Source of the DNA: Loxodes magnus | Taxonomy: Eukaryota > Ciliophora > Karyorelictea > Loxodida > Loxodidae | Direction of reading: 5' to 3' | Length of the DNA: 64,000 bases | Assembly (NCBI GenBank): GCA_946699065.1 | Contig: CAMPDV010000853.1 | Coordinates: forward strand, 62,001-126,000 | Shown here: positions 12,009-23,959 of the stretch, piece after piece | How positions within the stretch are numbered: the first letter of the stretch is position 1 | Layout of the letters: every line of letters begins with the position of its first letter | Program-made: the position numbers and the translations under genes | The notes under the pieces: model-generated | The model's input: the letters and a program-made list of their open reading frames with translations, nothing else | Told to the model about the DNA's origin: nothing | Database searches by the model: none

Positions 12009-12579
12009 ATGTATTATGACTAAATATACTTGAGTCAACTATTTACTTATGAGCAATAATCATAATTATATTTGTTTATCAAAAATCTTTACTGGAGTTT
12101 ACAAAGTAAAAGACAGTTTATATTTGAAAAAGTCAATAAAGATACTTAAGACATAGGAAGAACGAAAAAATATTATAATCGATAATAAGATAGAAGAAGG
12201 TAAGTAGCAAGGTGTAAAAGCTGGAAATGACATTTCTAAACATATATAAAATGAAGAATCTTATTTAAATCAGAATCTTCAAACAATAAATTTCTATTAA
12301 AGTTAATTAAAGCTATACTTTGATGAAATTAAAAAATCAATAATATTTAACATTTTTTCAAATGCTTAAAATATTAAAAACAATTACGAATTTTATAATA
12401 AAAATAAGATTCTTTATTTAAAAAACAATATCTATTTTGAAAGAAATGATTAAGATTATAAATAATATTTAAATATATTTTTATTTATATTATTCTGTTA
12501 TTACATTTTTATTTTATAAATATTATAAAAGATATTTATCTTCCTTCGACTTTCAGAAAATTTTAAAGATAATTTATGA
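12009..12579 (+). pseudogene. small unrecognised ORF with C-terminal membrane-like segment
   Basis: From the ATG at 12009 the frame reads MYYDQIYLSQLFTYEQQ and KRQFIFEKVNKDTQD. The protein-like signal then continues in the next frame (EERKNIIIDNKIEEGKQQG, later NIYFERNDQDY) to TGA at 12577. The C-terminal stretch IFLFILFCYYIFIL is strongly hydrophobic, a candidate single membrane span. The total length is one base off a multiple of three, so a single-base indel near 12150 is likely, though a very short intron could give the same result. Function unknown. Confidence 0.4.
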
Positions 12580-13375
12580 TTCTAAGTTATAATAAATTAT
12601 TTACTTTGATTTCCTATTTTTTCTCCATTCAAAAGAAATTATAGGATTAATTAAAATAATTTTTTAATTTTAGTTTAAAAATTTTATATTTTCTTTTGTT
12701 TATCAATATTTTAAATTCTAAAATAAAAATAATTTACAGCCTTTTTTTAAATTGAGTTAAAACTTATTACACTATTGGTTATCTTTTTTAACTTTAAAAA
12801 TTTAGTAAATAATTAGCATAGCAAGTAAAAATATCATAATTTTATTTATTGATAATAATTCAAAACTTGCAAACTCATTTACTTTCTTGCCAATACTCAA
12901 AATAATGTTTCTAAAATTCGAACTTTAAAAAATTCCAAAAATAACATATTTTCAAATATTTAAAATAGTTTTACTTTTAGTAAAATATTTATAATATTTA
13001 TAATATAGATATGCATAAATGATATGCAAAAGTGATAACATAACATAATTTATTAAAGTAATTTCACCTTTTTTTGGTTAATCACAAAATTAGAATTTGT
13101 AAATATTTAAAATATTTTGCTACTTAGAGCGGGGATTAAGGATAGTGATAATTTAAAGACGTTTAAATTCTGTATAAGAGTTATAATGTTTGATGCTATT
13201 TAATGATAAAATTTAAATTAATCATGAAGAGCTAATTTAAAAATAATTTTATGCCTATTTCCGCGTTGGCAAGCTTTATTTATGTCGTTTTACTTCCGAC
13301 GCAGCAGACTTTAGTCTGTTAGTTGTAAATAACTTTTCCTAAAACATTAAAATAAAAGGCCAAATTTAACCTGTT

Positions 13376-14420
13376 GATGGATTCAACAACATTGAGTACG
13401 AATTTTTTTAACTCTTATTCATATCAAATGAAATATCATAGGTTCACATGACTCAGAATTAAGTACCGATTATTTCTCATTAAAGGCATTGCTTTCTCTA
13501 TCTATTGTAGTTGAAAGTTTGTTCAAAGAAAGAAGAGATTAGGAAGAGAGTGATGTAAAAGAAGTAAACCATTAAATAAACCTTATCCTAAGTAAATCAA
13601 GATAATCTTAGTAGGTAAGTGGTTGAAAAAATTATCTACGCACCAGCACAAATACAATACTTGCTTCTCATCCACCCAATTTCACTCTACATTCTTTAGT
13701 TTTTTTTCTAATAAATCACATCTTTGTAATTCTTGCTAATTGATTATTAAGCCTTAACATTAAATGTCAGTGAATAAAGAATAAGTTAAACAGTTGAAGT
13801 ATCAAGAAAATATTAATGTTAAGATAAATAATTTTGAAGTTTAGAAATGGATAATAGAAATTGATGCTGTAAAGAGTTTATATAAAATAAATATCTCAAG
13901 TGGAATACTTTTTATTTATTTCAATTATCTCATTAACAAAATTTAATTTATACATATTAGTAGAATTAACAAGATTATATCATGCAACTAAATTAAATTA
14001 TAAAAAATAAATTTAGAGACTAGATTAACAAATATTTATGCTTTTAAATTTAATTAATTTTGAACTAATTAAAAAAAGAGAAAAATAAATAAAGCAGCTT
14101 TTCTGTTATTGTAAACATTATATAATAACGTAAATAATTTTAATTAAAAAGAAATTTCTTATTCATTTTTTTTAAATATAATAATTCAACAAAAATAAGT
14201 GTTAATGAGTTTGAAGAAAGAATATTTTAAGTTAAAAAAAATAAAATAAAATTTTCTGTAAGTCATTAAAATTAAAAAATAAATATTAGATCAAAATAAA
14301 TTCAAAACTTGAAATCAGGAAGACAAATTAGATAAGTAAAGATATTCTTAAAAGTTTGATTATTTTTATTGATAGAAAAATTTAATAAAATTTATTGTAA
14401 AATTAAAACTTAATTTGAAG
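13376..14420 (+). pseudogene. convergent partner ORF of RING-LRR copy 2 (old copy)
   Basis: Lies tail-to-tail with the LRR pseudogene at 14445-16362, as the intact ORF at 52850-54007 does with LRR copy 6. The two partner ORFs share the stretch around HAT(K/R)LN (about 13981-13998 here) and neighbouring nucleotides, but this copy shifts frame several times. Protein-like pieces include MDSTTLSTNFFNSYSYQ at the start and MSVNKEQVKQLKYQENIN at 13764. It includes a small stem, CAGACT-TT-AGTCTG, just upstream (about 13304). Function unknown. Confidence 0.35.
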
Positions 14421-14444
14421 TTCTAAATTTAGTTTATTCACTCT

Positions 14445-16362
14445 TCAAGTGTTTTAAAATTCTTCACTTAAAGATAGCTTCATTGTTAAAAAAAAATCTG
14501 TCTCTTTTGCTTCTATATTTAATCCTAACTTTTCTACTTTTTCATTCTATACTAGCATTCTTTTGAATTATCTTGCCAAACTTAACGCTTTTTATTAGCT
14601 TATTTAAGGTAAATCTTCAAGATCTAGATCAGTTAAAACTTTATAAATAGGATAAATACTACCTTATTCATCATAAATTGGTAAAGCTTAATCCGTTATT
14701 TAGTTGTTTTGTATTAAATTTAACCTATATAATTTTTTCCCGCTTACTATTAATGTTCTTATATCATTATCTGTAAGAGTATTAATCTAAATAAGACTTA
14801 AATCTTTAAGATTTTAAATTTTAATTATTTCTTGTATTCAATCTTATCCATCAATTATAAAGTTATTAAAATATAATTAGTAAACTTAATCACAATATTG
14901 GTTAATTATTTTTAAAGTTTAACTTTTTAAGTTAGTTTATGTTTATTAATGATATAGTTTTAAGTTTCCTACAGTTAGTAAATATGAAGTTTAAAGTTTC
15001 TTCTTCTATATTATTCTAGTTTATTAGAAGTTCTTAGTAATTTTACCCATATTCTCCTATTTTTCTAAAACCTTTTTCTGATACACCATTAGCTCCCAAA
15101 CTTAAAGTTTTTAGATTAGGTAAATTTTTTAATAGTAGAATTAGATTTTCATCATTAAAATTTGGGCATCCTAAGATTTCTATTAGTTCTAGTTTTGTTT
15201 AAGTGGTGGATAAGAATTTATTAAAAGTAGCTGTAGAGAAAATCTATGAATTTATTTTTAACTCTTTCATATTATAATGCTATAATTTTATTAAAACCTA
15301 ATTTCTATAATCTTTACTTCAAAATAATTCTATTTATTTATTTAAGTTAGGACATAAATCTATAAAATCTTCTATTTCTTCATTATTACCAATCTATATC
15401 TGTTATATATGATTTCCTTTTTATTCTAAGTATTTTCTTACTAAAGAATAATTAATATTTTTACTTATAAATACTATTTATTATAACTTTAAGTTTATGC
15501 AAAAATCATTTAAGAAGCTACCTGTTAATTTGTTATTATCTTAAATTTATAATTATTCTAGTTAGTTTAAAGCTTAAAGAAACTATAAATCATTATCCTT
15601 TATTTAAAAATTATATAAGCTTAGATTCTTTATCCTAGAACAAAGTGGCAGTTCGCTTAAAGATTTTCCATACAATAAAGGTAACTCTTAATATTTTTCT
15701 TAATTTAGCTTTTTTTGCTTCACCTTATCTTTGAGTTTGATAATTTAACTAAATGTATTTAAAATTTGCTCTTATATATTTTATGATAGTTAATGTCCAT
15801 TAATTATCAAGGAAGTAACATCAGATCATATGATTTGTTTAAAAGTTCATTCTATTTTATTTTTAATATAAGGTATTTCACCTCCATAGAATTTTCCAAG
15901 TCATAAATATCTTTCGTAATAATACCTAAATCTATAAAAGTATTTGCTTGAACACTATAATCTGCTAATATCTCAGTTATCAAGATACTAAATTATCTTA
16001 TTTAATATATTGTGATTTCTTAAAAATGTTTATTTAAAGCTATTTGAAATAGGTAAATATAAATCTACTTAAGGAGTACTTTACTAATTATTAGAGTTAT
16101 TTTTAAAATTATTTTATTATATTTCTTTTTCTTATTATTTTTCTCTTCTTTATACTAATTCACTACTAGTTTAAACAATTTCTTATCAACTGTTGTAACC
16201 ATTTTAACATTATGAGCATTCAAACAAATCTTTGTCTTTAAATCGATCGGCTACACAAGATAAGCAAAAGATATGATTACAAGGTAAAATAAGAGATTTT
16301 CTATCTTGACAGTTGTAATTTTGATAGCAAAGAGGACAAAAAAGGATGACCTAGGGTTACAT
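14445..16362 (-). pseudogene. RING finger-LRR protein, copy 2 (one frameshift)
   Basis: Starts at the conserved MQPQ ATG (16362). The RING is complete: CPLC at residues 9-12, LPCNHIFCLSC and CSQC. Internal TGA codons read as Trp at the same sites as in the other copies (YLDNWDIS, KIEWTF). The frame runs to about 14920, where one extra base (AACTAAC versus AACTAA in copy 3) shifts it. From there the next frame matches the family to TGA at 14445-14447; total length is 1918 bp against 1917 in copies 1 and 4. A recent loss, or an assembly error, since everything else is kept. It converges on the ORF at 13376-14420. Confidence 0.75.
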
Positions 16363-16399
16363 TATAGAGATAAAAAAGTTAGATAATAAAGAATAAAAA

Positions 16400-17282
16400 T
16401 TATAGTGAAATAATAAATAATAATAATAATTAATAAAAATATATATGTTATTAACTAGTATTATATAGAATTATTTTATTTAGTAGTATATTAAAAATTT
16501 ATTTATTGACTTTAATAATTTCTACATATATGATAGTTAAATATTTTTAATTTAAAAACTTTATGTTTTTTAATTTGTTTGCTAGTTTTAAATACTATAA
16601 TTAAATTTAGCAAAAATATTTTAACTCTTAATATTAATAAAGTTAATATTACTATTTTTTACTTTCTTAAATATCTTTAAAAATTATCACTTTTCTACTT
16701 ATTTTATATAATTATATTATAACTAATTAATAATTTATTTTATATATAAAACTACTATAAATAAATACTATTTTATGAGATAAGCATTATTATTTCATAT
16801 TATAAATTAAATAGTAAATAAACTATAAAATTAAAACTTAAGGATAAGAAAATATATTGTGCAATTAAGAAATAAATTAAATAAATAGTTTTATTTTATT
16901 TTAAAAATAATAAAAATGCTTGCTTTTTAGAAATAAACAGATAATTTTAATTTTTATCTTTTTTAAGTAAGCATATTATTGAATTACAAATAATAAATTA
17001 AAATTATTTATTTTAGTATAAAAAGTAAACTATAATTTTATATATTAAAGTATTAAATTTTTAGCTTTAAATTTATTTATTTTATTTAAAACTTAAATAT
17101 TTAGTACTTTTTTATAATTATGATATAAAAAATAATATCTCTTCATAATAAAATATAAATTATAAATATATGTATTTTAAAATGATATTGTATAAGATTA
17201 AGTTTATTTTAATATTAAACTAAGTTAATGTAATAAAAGATGTTTGTAAGATATAAATAATAAGTTAATACATATAATATAA
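16400..17282. other. AT-rich spacer
   Basis: Upstream flank of LRR copy 2 up to about 16490, with the loosely kept stem-loop at about 16440-16470, then featureless AT-rich DNA. Confidence 0.45.
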
Positions 17283-17345
17283 GCCTAAGTAGCTCATTAG
17301 GCTAGAACGTTTGGCTGTTAACCAAAAGGTTGGCGGACTGTATCT
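17283..17345 (+). pseudogene. truncated tRNA-Asn (GTT)
   Basis: The 5' three-quarters of a tRNA fold: acceptor strand GCCTAAG, TA, a D-arm with one mismatch, a perfect anticodon stem TTTGG/CCAAA with loop CTGTTAA (anticodon GTT), a variable loop and the start of the T-stem (GGCGG). The T-loop and the 3' acceptor strand are missing and replaced by T-rich sequence. It could be a pseudogene, a retroposed fragment or a tRNA split by an insertion. I found no matching 3' half nearby. Confidence 0.6.
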
Positions 17346-18344
17346 TTTTCAATTTAATAGTTGTGTAAAATATCTATTTCTAGTTATTTACTTATTAAAA
17401 TAAATTTTTATCTTGTTTATACTATTATTTAATTCTAAAGTTTCTTTTGATTTCTTTTTTTCTTGTATTTCATACATCTTAAAAGATTATAGAAATAGCC
17501 TTGTTTTATCCTCTTATTTTCTATAGTTTTAATAATTTTCGGTATTTTTGTATCATTTCCAATCATAAATATATGAAAATTTCAATATCTACATTATTTT
17601 CATTTCTTTACTGAGATTTTCATTTGATTTAATTTTATAGTATCCACAACTATTAAAATAGAAAAATAAATATTTTTTATATGATTTGGCTTAATTTTAA
17701 AGATAATTTTGCTTTTTTATATCTCTTTGTTTTAATAATGAGAAATTTTTAAAAATACTTAAAACAACTTTCTAACCAGAAGTTTATGAATAAATTAAAA
17801 AAATTAATAATATTTTATATAATTTAAATATTTTAATAGTTATTTAATTATTTTTATCTTTTATATATTAATTTTTATATACAAGTTATTAAGAATTTTA
17901 AGTTAAATTTTAAAGTAGTTTCTTGAGAATACTCATTTCCTAGTACTTAATTGTAAAATAATAGAAACTTATTTAAATTTATTTTTCTATTTTTTTATTA
18001 GGCTTTGAATTGGAATTATTTTTCTTCTTCTTTATTAGACTTATTCATAAAACATTTAGCGAAATAAAATATTCAGTTAAAGGAGAAAATAAATAGAAAA
18101 TAGCTAGAATTTAAATTAATAATTTATAAAATATTTAAATTTATTGTTATAGATTATAAAATTTGTTTTTATTATTTAGTTTACATTTAGTTAAGATATG
18201 CATGCTAAAATAAATATAAATTATTAATTTTATTTAGCTAAAATAATAATTTAAATAAGTTTTAAAAAAATAAAATTTTCAAGAATTAGAAAGGAAATTA
18301 TTTAATTTAGATAAATAAGTAAATTAATACATTTTATTATAGAA
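17346..18344. other. AT-rich spacer with a weak minus-strand coding signal
   Basis: About 17650-17400 on the minus strand reads protein-like (FMIGNDTKIPKIIKTIEN and KRIKQGYFYNLLRCMKY), but there is no motif, no second copy and no clear ends. Otherwise no structure is seen. Confidence 0.2.
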
Positions 18345-18672
18345 CATGTAACATATCTTTGGCACGCAACTCTCTAAATATTAATATTAGTATTATAAAA
18401 ATTGTTCTCATAGTTATGATGCCATTCTACCCATCCAATTAGTCATTTAGCTTCATCGAATGGATAATCTACTTATTAAAAAATATTTTTGATGCAAATG
18501 TTCCAATCTTCTTAAATAAAATTCAAATAAGAATTAATAATTAATAATTAAGGAATTAGATAGTCCGTCAGTCAAATAATTATATTGCTAGCAAGAATTC
18601 TCAGCCAAGCTAGGTGAATTTCTTCCGAGCTTGTCCACACTTTTCCGTGGGGGCCGATATCCATATTTTATA
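18345..18672 (-). mobile_element. SINE-like unit A, copy 2 (minus, diverged)
   Basis: Minus-strand match to unit A. Its 5' end is at about 18672 (ATATGGATATCGGCC), with CTAGCTTGGCTGAGAATTC in the middle and a worn 3' hairpin at about 18360-18380. An internal stretch has been replaced or lost. It lies just downstream (in + coordinates, left) of the LINE 3' end. Confidence 0.5.
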
Positions 18673-18805
18673 TTATATAGTAAATTAAGATAAAAAATTA
18701 AAAAAATAATAAACTATCACTAAAAATTATTAAACAAAGACAATTTTAATAGCAAAAAATACTAATAAGGAAGGATTTAAAATAAATAAATAATAAATAA
18801 ATAAA

Positions 18806-19645
18806 TTTGATTATAGAGCGCGTAGTACCTCATTGGTGCGCAGCTCTTTAATAAATGTTTCAATACATGTCTATTTCTTCAAGTAAGCCTTCAGGTAATA
18901 AAAATTCTTCTCTTATTAGTTCCATATCTTCATCATTTTCTTCTTCAATATCTCTTGTTCTTCTGTCTTATATCTATCTACGTTTTATTGATTCTTTGTT
19001 ACAAGCGTCCGTTATTTTTTTTTACATACTTTGCTAATTTTCGTTTCTAATTATTTTCTTCCTAATCAAGCTTTTATAAACTCATAAAAACTATCCTTTT
19101 CCTGCTCTATAATATTTTCCTATTTCTTTTTTTCATTCAATTTTCTTTTCTAAATATCCTTTTTTTCTTTTTTCTAATATGTTTTTGATATAATCTTTTA
19201 TTATCAAGTCAGTTTTAGCTCTTTTTTACTCTTCTTAAGTTCTAATGAATTTTTCGAATTTTGCCGTACCTCATATTATATCAAATAGTTCCATTCCTTG
19301 TCTTTCTACTCCTATTGTTCTTAACTTTCTAATACATATTTATCTACTTTCTTTGTATTCTGAGCATTTTTCTATGATATGCCTTTAGTTTTCTCTTGCA
19401 TCATTACAGAAAGGGCATTTGCTTGTCGCAACTAGGTATCTTTCTTTTAAACAATCCTGGCTCCCATTACATCTCGTTCTTATTCTAAATATGTAGCATA
19501 TTTCTTCTTTTCTATTTTTATTGTATCTCAGGTAGTTGGGTGGTCCTACTACATATTCATCAAATCATGTTTTTCTATACTGTAGAGTTGTTATCATTTA
19601 CTCCATTCTTTCTCTATCTTCTATAATAATATTATAATATAAGGT
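18806..19645 (-). mobile_element. LINE 3' end: reverse-transcriptase ORF C-terminus plus 3' hairpin
   Basis: The minus strand reads TLQYRKTWFDEYVVGPPNYL, then FRIRTRCNGSQDCLK, then KCPFCNDARENQRHIIEKC. This last cysteine/histidine motif (C-x2-C-x7-H-x4-C-like) is characteristic of the region after the RT domain in non-LTR retrotransposon ORF2. The frame continues, with TGA as Trp in DIIWGTAKFEKF, to an acidic tail (RDIEEENDED) and ends at TGA 18860-18862. The 3' UTR is only the hairpin (18808-18850) and an AT-rich tail. The copy is 5'-truncated at about 19645, as LINE copies usually are; no RT catalytic core remains. This element fixes the orientation and meaning of the hairpin on all the SINE-like units. 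Confidence 0.8.
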
Positions 19646-19649
19646 AAAT

Positions 19650-21350
19650 AATCTAATTATTATTTATATGTAAAATCTAATTTTTTGTTAGAGTTATAGT
19701 GATTATTTGTAAGTTTAAATATAGAAAAATATCTAAAAAGTTTAATTGTACATATTTATTATGAATTAGATAAGATTTAATTAATTTTATCTTATTTAAT
19801 TAAACTTTAATAATATAACTTTAAATCATACTATTAATTCTAAAAAAAGGGAAAAAATCTAAAATAATATCAATATAAATTATCATTAGAAACTAATTTA
19901 AAATATTAAGTAAAATGTCTGTTTAAATTAAAAGAACCTTTAATTCTGCTAATTTTATTTCATTAATGCTCTATCTTATTCTTTTTAGTAATTAAAATAA
20001 CTATAATTTTTTATTAAATAATTAAATATTTTTTTAATCTCAGATTTAAAACTTAAATTAATAAAAGTTTATCTAAATATTAACCTAAATGATTATTAAT
20101 TTTTAGGGAAAATAATTTTTAATTTAGAAGAGCTTTAGTGTAAAATATTAAAAAAATTATAGTAAATAAAAAATTATCCTATAAATTATTTTATCTCAAA
20201 TAATAAATTAAATATTTACCCATAGAATTTTAGATAATACTAAAATCATAAATATATTATTAAAAGAAAATCAAGAAAATATTTATAGAGGCTAATATTT
20301 TATCTATGCAAAATAGTTTAATAAAAAGATTGATAAATAAACTTAAATATATTTATTTAAATGCTAGATAGCATTTTTTATTTATAAAAACTAAGAATTA
20401 TATTCTTTATCTTTTTAAAGAGATACTAAATTATTTTTTTAAGTAAATCATAAGATTATATATTACCAAATATTTTAATTATATATTAATATTTATTATG
20501 GACAACATATTTTTAGATTAAATGCAAAAAATTATTTATATAAAGGATTTTTGCTAGCTCTATTAATGACATATTTCCAAAATCCTATAAAATATTTAAT
20601 ATTTTTAATTTAATAAACTAATAAAATTTAATTTAATCAAAATTTGCTAAATTATGCTATTAGCAAAGATTAAAAATTTTATTTTTATGGCAATAATATA
20701 TTTAATATATCATGTGAAAAATAAATTTTTTTTAGTAAATAAATCCGATTTCATCATTTTAAATATCAAAAATAATGTTAAAAATTTTATATTATTAATT
20801 TATCATTTTTTTATACAAATTGAATAAAGTAAATTTAAAGTATATATTTATTTTTGTATATTTTTATAATGTAAAAAATTAAAATTATTATATATAAAAA
20901 ATAAGTTCTAAAAAATCAACAAGATAAGTTTTCCAAACTTTAAAAATTGACATAATTATATTTTTTTATCTGCTGCTATTTAATTTAATTAGTTGCTGAA
21001 ATAAAGTAATACTCTATCTTGTCTACATATGTTTAAAGATATTTTTATCTTTTTATTTATTTATAAATAATTTATATAATTAGTTTATAATCATAATTAA
21101 TTATTGTTTTATTTAAATTAAATAGTTAAGTAGATTTACTTTTATCTAGAAATTTACTTTTTAAATATTTAACATATTATAATTTTTTATGCTTTATTAT
21201 ATTATTTTCTAAACGTAAATGCTTTGATATCCTTTATTTTAAACTATAATATTCAAAAATTATTTAATAAAAAATTATATTTAAGGTATCTTTATTTCTA
21301 TATTTATGCAACTGATTAATATATAAATAAATCGAAAAAATTATCTTAAA
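19650..21350. other. AT-rich spacer
   Basis: No gene, repeat unit or motif that I can support. Confidence 0.45.
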
Positions 21351-21788
21351 ATGTCTTATAGACAAAAGGCAAAGCATAGTCAGAATAATATTAATAAATT
21401 ATTCTCTAAAAGTTCTTAAGTATACATTAAGAAAAATAATAAATTACTTCGCCATCGCAATCAACTAAGGAAACAATTTCATGATTAATCTCTAGTAGAT
21501 TTTAATAAAATAAGAAAACTGACATCTTAATCTTGAATTAAGCAAGTCATCTTATATTAACGAAATCAGGATGTTATAAGAATAAGCATAATAAAAAATA
21601 AGTTAGTTTGCAGAATTCATAGAAAGTTTATTTAAAAAACTTATCTCATAATACTGTCATGGATGTTTAGCAAGATTACAACCAATATAGACAGAAAGGA
21701 AGAAAGAAGACCTAACGCAGGTTTTTTAAATATTGAGCATTTGATTAAATTTCAAAATAAGAGGAAAGCTGAAAATTAGAAAATCTGA
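21351..21788 (+). CDS. small basic protein, unknown family
   Basis: 146 codons including TGA. It begins MSYRQKAKHSQNNINKLFS, is rich in K, R, N and Q, and ends KRKAENQKI before TGA at 21786. TAA/TAG codons are read as Gln throughout and three TGA/TGG positions as Trp. There is no signal peptide or membrane span; composition suggests a nucleic-acid-binding or ribosome-like basic protein, but no motif was recognised. It sits just left of the segmental duplication, and copy 1 keeps nothing readable at the corresponding place. Open length alone is weak evidence under this code; amino-acid composition is the main support. Confidence 0.4.
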
Positions 21789-22075
21789 AATAAAATAATT
21801 AATTTTTATGTTACTGAATGGAAAATATTTTATAAATGAATTTTAAGAAATCTAAAGTCTTCAGTATTATTAAATATTCATCAATGATCTGAACTCTAAC
21901 TAAAAACCTTAAATAAAGACAGGAAGAGTAAATGTAGATAAGTAATATCATAGCAAAGACGAAAAAAGAAAAAATTATCTAGTGAAATTATTTTTAATTA
22001 CTTTAAAAATCAACAGTAATGAACTTAATTGAAGATAATATTACTATAACTTTTTTTAATTATTTTATTTAATTT

Positions 22076-22447
22076 AAATAGGATGGAAAGCCCTCTCCTT
22101 AGGATGCTGCTTGGAGGCCCAGCAAGGCAACAAAAAAAAAGCGCGGACGGAGGATAAATCGGAAGAAGATAAACCAATAACAAGAGAAGGAAGATGTGAC
22201 AAGCTGGAGAACTCTGAATGCCAGGAAAAAACTTTTTTCATCTTTGGTCGGGGAAATGTACCCGTAATCGCATATTGCATCCTATACTTTGGAAGGAAAA
22301 ATTACAAGGATGTACTGCAGGAAAAGGAAACAAGGAAAGAGAGAAAAGAGAAAAAGAGAAAAAGAGAAACTTATAAAAAAAATTTCGACATTAAATAAAA
22401 TTAATTTAAAGAGCTACTCACCAACGAAAGTGCTACGCGCTCTATAA
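22076..22447 (+). mobile_element. SINE-like unit C, copy 2, with conserved small ORF
   Basis: Complete copy of unit C. From ATG 22111 a 95-codon frame free of all three stop codons reads MEAQQGNKKKARTEDKSEED, then KLENSECQEKTFFIFGRG, then FGRKNYKDVLQEKE, followed by a basic tail. Copy 1 (1-278) conserves this frame with changes such as K/E, A/V and K/R. The unit ends in the shared hairpin (22405-22440) and an AT-rich tail, directly followed by unit A. The ORF may be the end of a longer element protein or a captured fragment. Confidence 0.65.
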
Positions 22448-22466
22448 TAGAATTTATTTATTTATA

Positions 22467-22868
22467 AAAATATGGATTTCGGCCGCGTTCGGGAGAACTA
22501 GTAGGTAATCCGGTGCAGTTTATACTGAATTGCAAGTAATCTCGCACTAGATGCCACCACGGGGAAGGTTAGACAATCTCGAAGAAGCAAATCTAACTTT
22601 CCTTAGGGTTCTCGCTAGTTTTATGAACGTTTAATTGAAGCACTGCTAATGATTAACTACTATTTTTTTTGATCTTTCTTAAGAAGGCTGGAACATTTGG
22701 TTCAAACCTTAAGAATAATTTTTAATAAGCAGATTTCCCACTTGGAGAAGCTTATACAATTTATTAGACGAATAGAATGACAACTAGAAGTATGAGAACA
22801 CTTATTAATATTAAATATTAATATTGAAATGTTGCACGCTAATGAGGTGCTACTTGCTCTATAATTAT
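22467..22868 (+). mobile_element. SINE-like unit A, copy 3
   Basis: Full-length unit A inserted at the AT tail of unit C. It keeps GGGAGAACTAGTAGG near the start, TAATCTCGCACTAGATG, the B-box-like GGTTCAAACC (about 22699-22708)and the hairpin at 22830-22866 with a following (TTTA)-type tail. Confidence 0.65.
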
Positions 22869-22887
22869 ATTTATTTATAAATAAATA

Positions 22888-23180
22888 AATAGGACGGACC
22901 ATTACCTTAAAGGAAACTTAGAAGAATCTCCCAATGAAAATCCTAACAGAGGAACACTGATTATAAATGTTGGACCGAACTAGTCACCTGATCATATGTT
23001 GGCATATAAGTCTGTAATCACCTATAGGCGTCCTGTTCTTTAGAGATTAAGAGATGCAACCATGCCCATAATTAGAAGAGGAATCTTCATCGGAATAAAT
23101 GCGATCTTGATAGACTTTTATAATTGTCTTTAAACAGTACTGGCCGCTATTGAGGTGTAACATGCACTTTAATCAAAATT
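22888..23180 (+). mobile_element. SINE-like unit E, copy 2
   Basis: Second copy of unit E, third in a head-to-tail row of hairpin-ended units (C, A, E). It ends with GCTATTGAGGTGTAACATGC (about 23151-23170), a worn hairpin. It is orthologous by position to 3031-3298. Confidence 0.65.
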
Positions 23181-23959
23181 TTTTTTATTATTCAAATTTA
23201 ATTTGGATAAAAATAACCTAAAAATTTATTTAAGATAACTTGTAAATAAAATTTATAATTTATCTTCTTAGGCTTTACTTTCTTATTATTTCTTAATTAA
23301 AATAACTATGAATATTATTAGCTATTTTTAAAATTTTCTAATTTAAAATAATTTAAATTTTTTTATTCTTATTTATATTTTTAATAAAATAAGTAAACAA
23401 ATATTTCAAAAAATATTAAATCTTAGTTAAAACTTTCTGCAATATTTATAATCTTTTATATCTATAAAAATCTTAAATAGAACAATACAACTGAAAAATA
23501 TTATTAATTTATATTTCTTAATATATATTAATTATTGTATGGACATTTACTTTCTTTCTTATCAAAATATTTTAACATCATTTTTCCTAAATTCAAAATC
23601 ATACAAATCTAAAAAAATTCCAAAATGTTTTTTTAATCTTTAAATATTTAATTATTTTATTATTTTTAATATAATGGCATTAATTGATGTATAAAAGCGT
23701 TAATTATTAAAATATTTAAGATAGTAAATAAAAAATAGAAATTTTAATTTATTTTAATTACTATTAAATACTTAAAGCTATTTTCTAAATTTAATTTTTA
23801 ATTAGATATCTTTTATTTTTTTAATCATTTTTATAATAAATAGCTAGCATGTTTGATAAAAGCAGAGGTTCTAAACTGATAAATAGTTAACTATTAAAAT
23901 GATTAAATTATTTAAAGCATTAAAATTATTAAAGTATTTAATTTTAAATTACTACTAAA

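Noticed and set aside
18855-19037. Plus-strand 60-codon ORF at the LINE end
   Set aside because: Antisense of the acidic tail of the LINE protein.
22074-22280. Minus-strand ORF across unit C
   Set aside because: Antisense shadow of the better conserved plus-strand frame.
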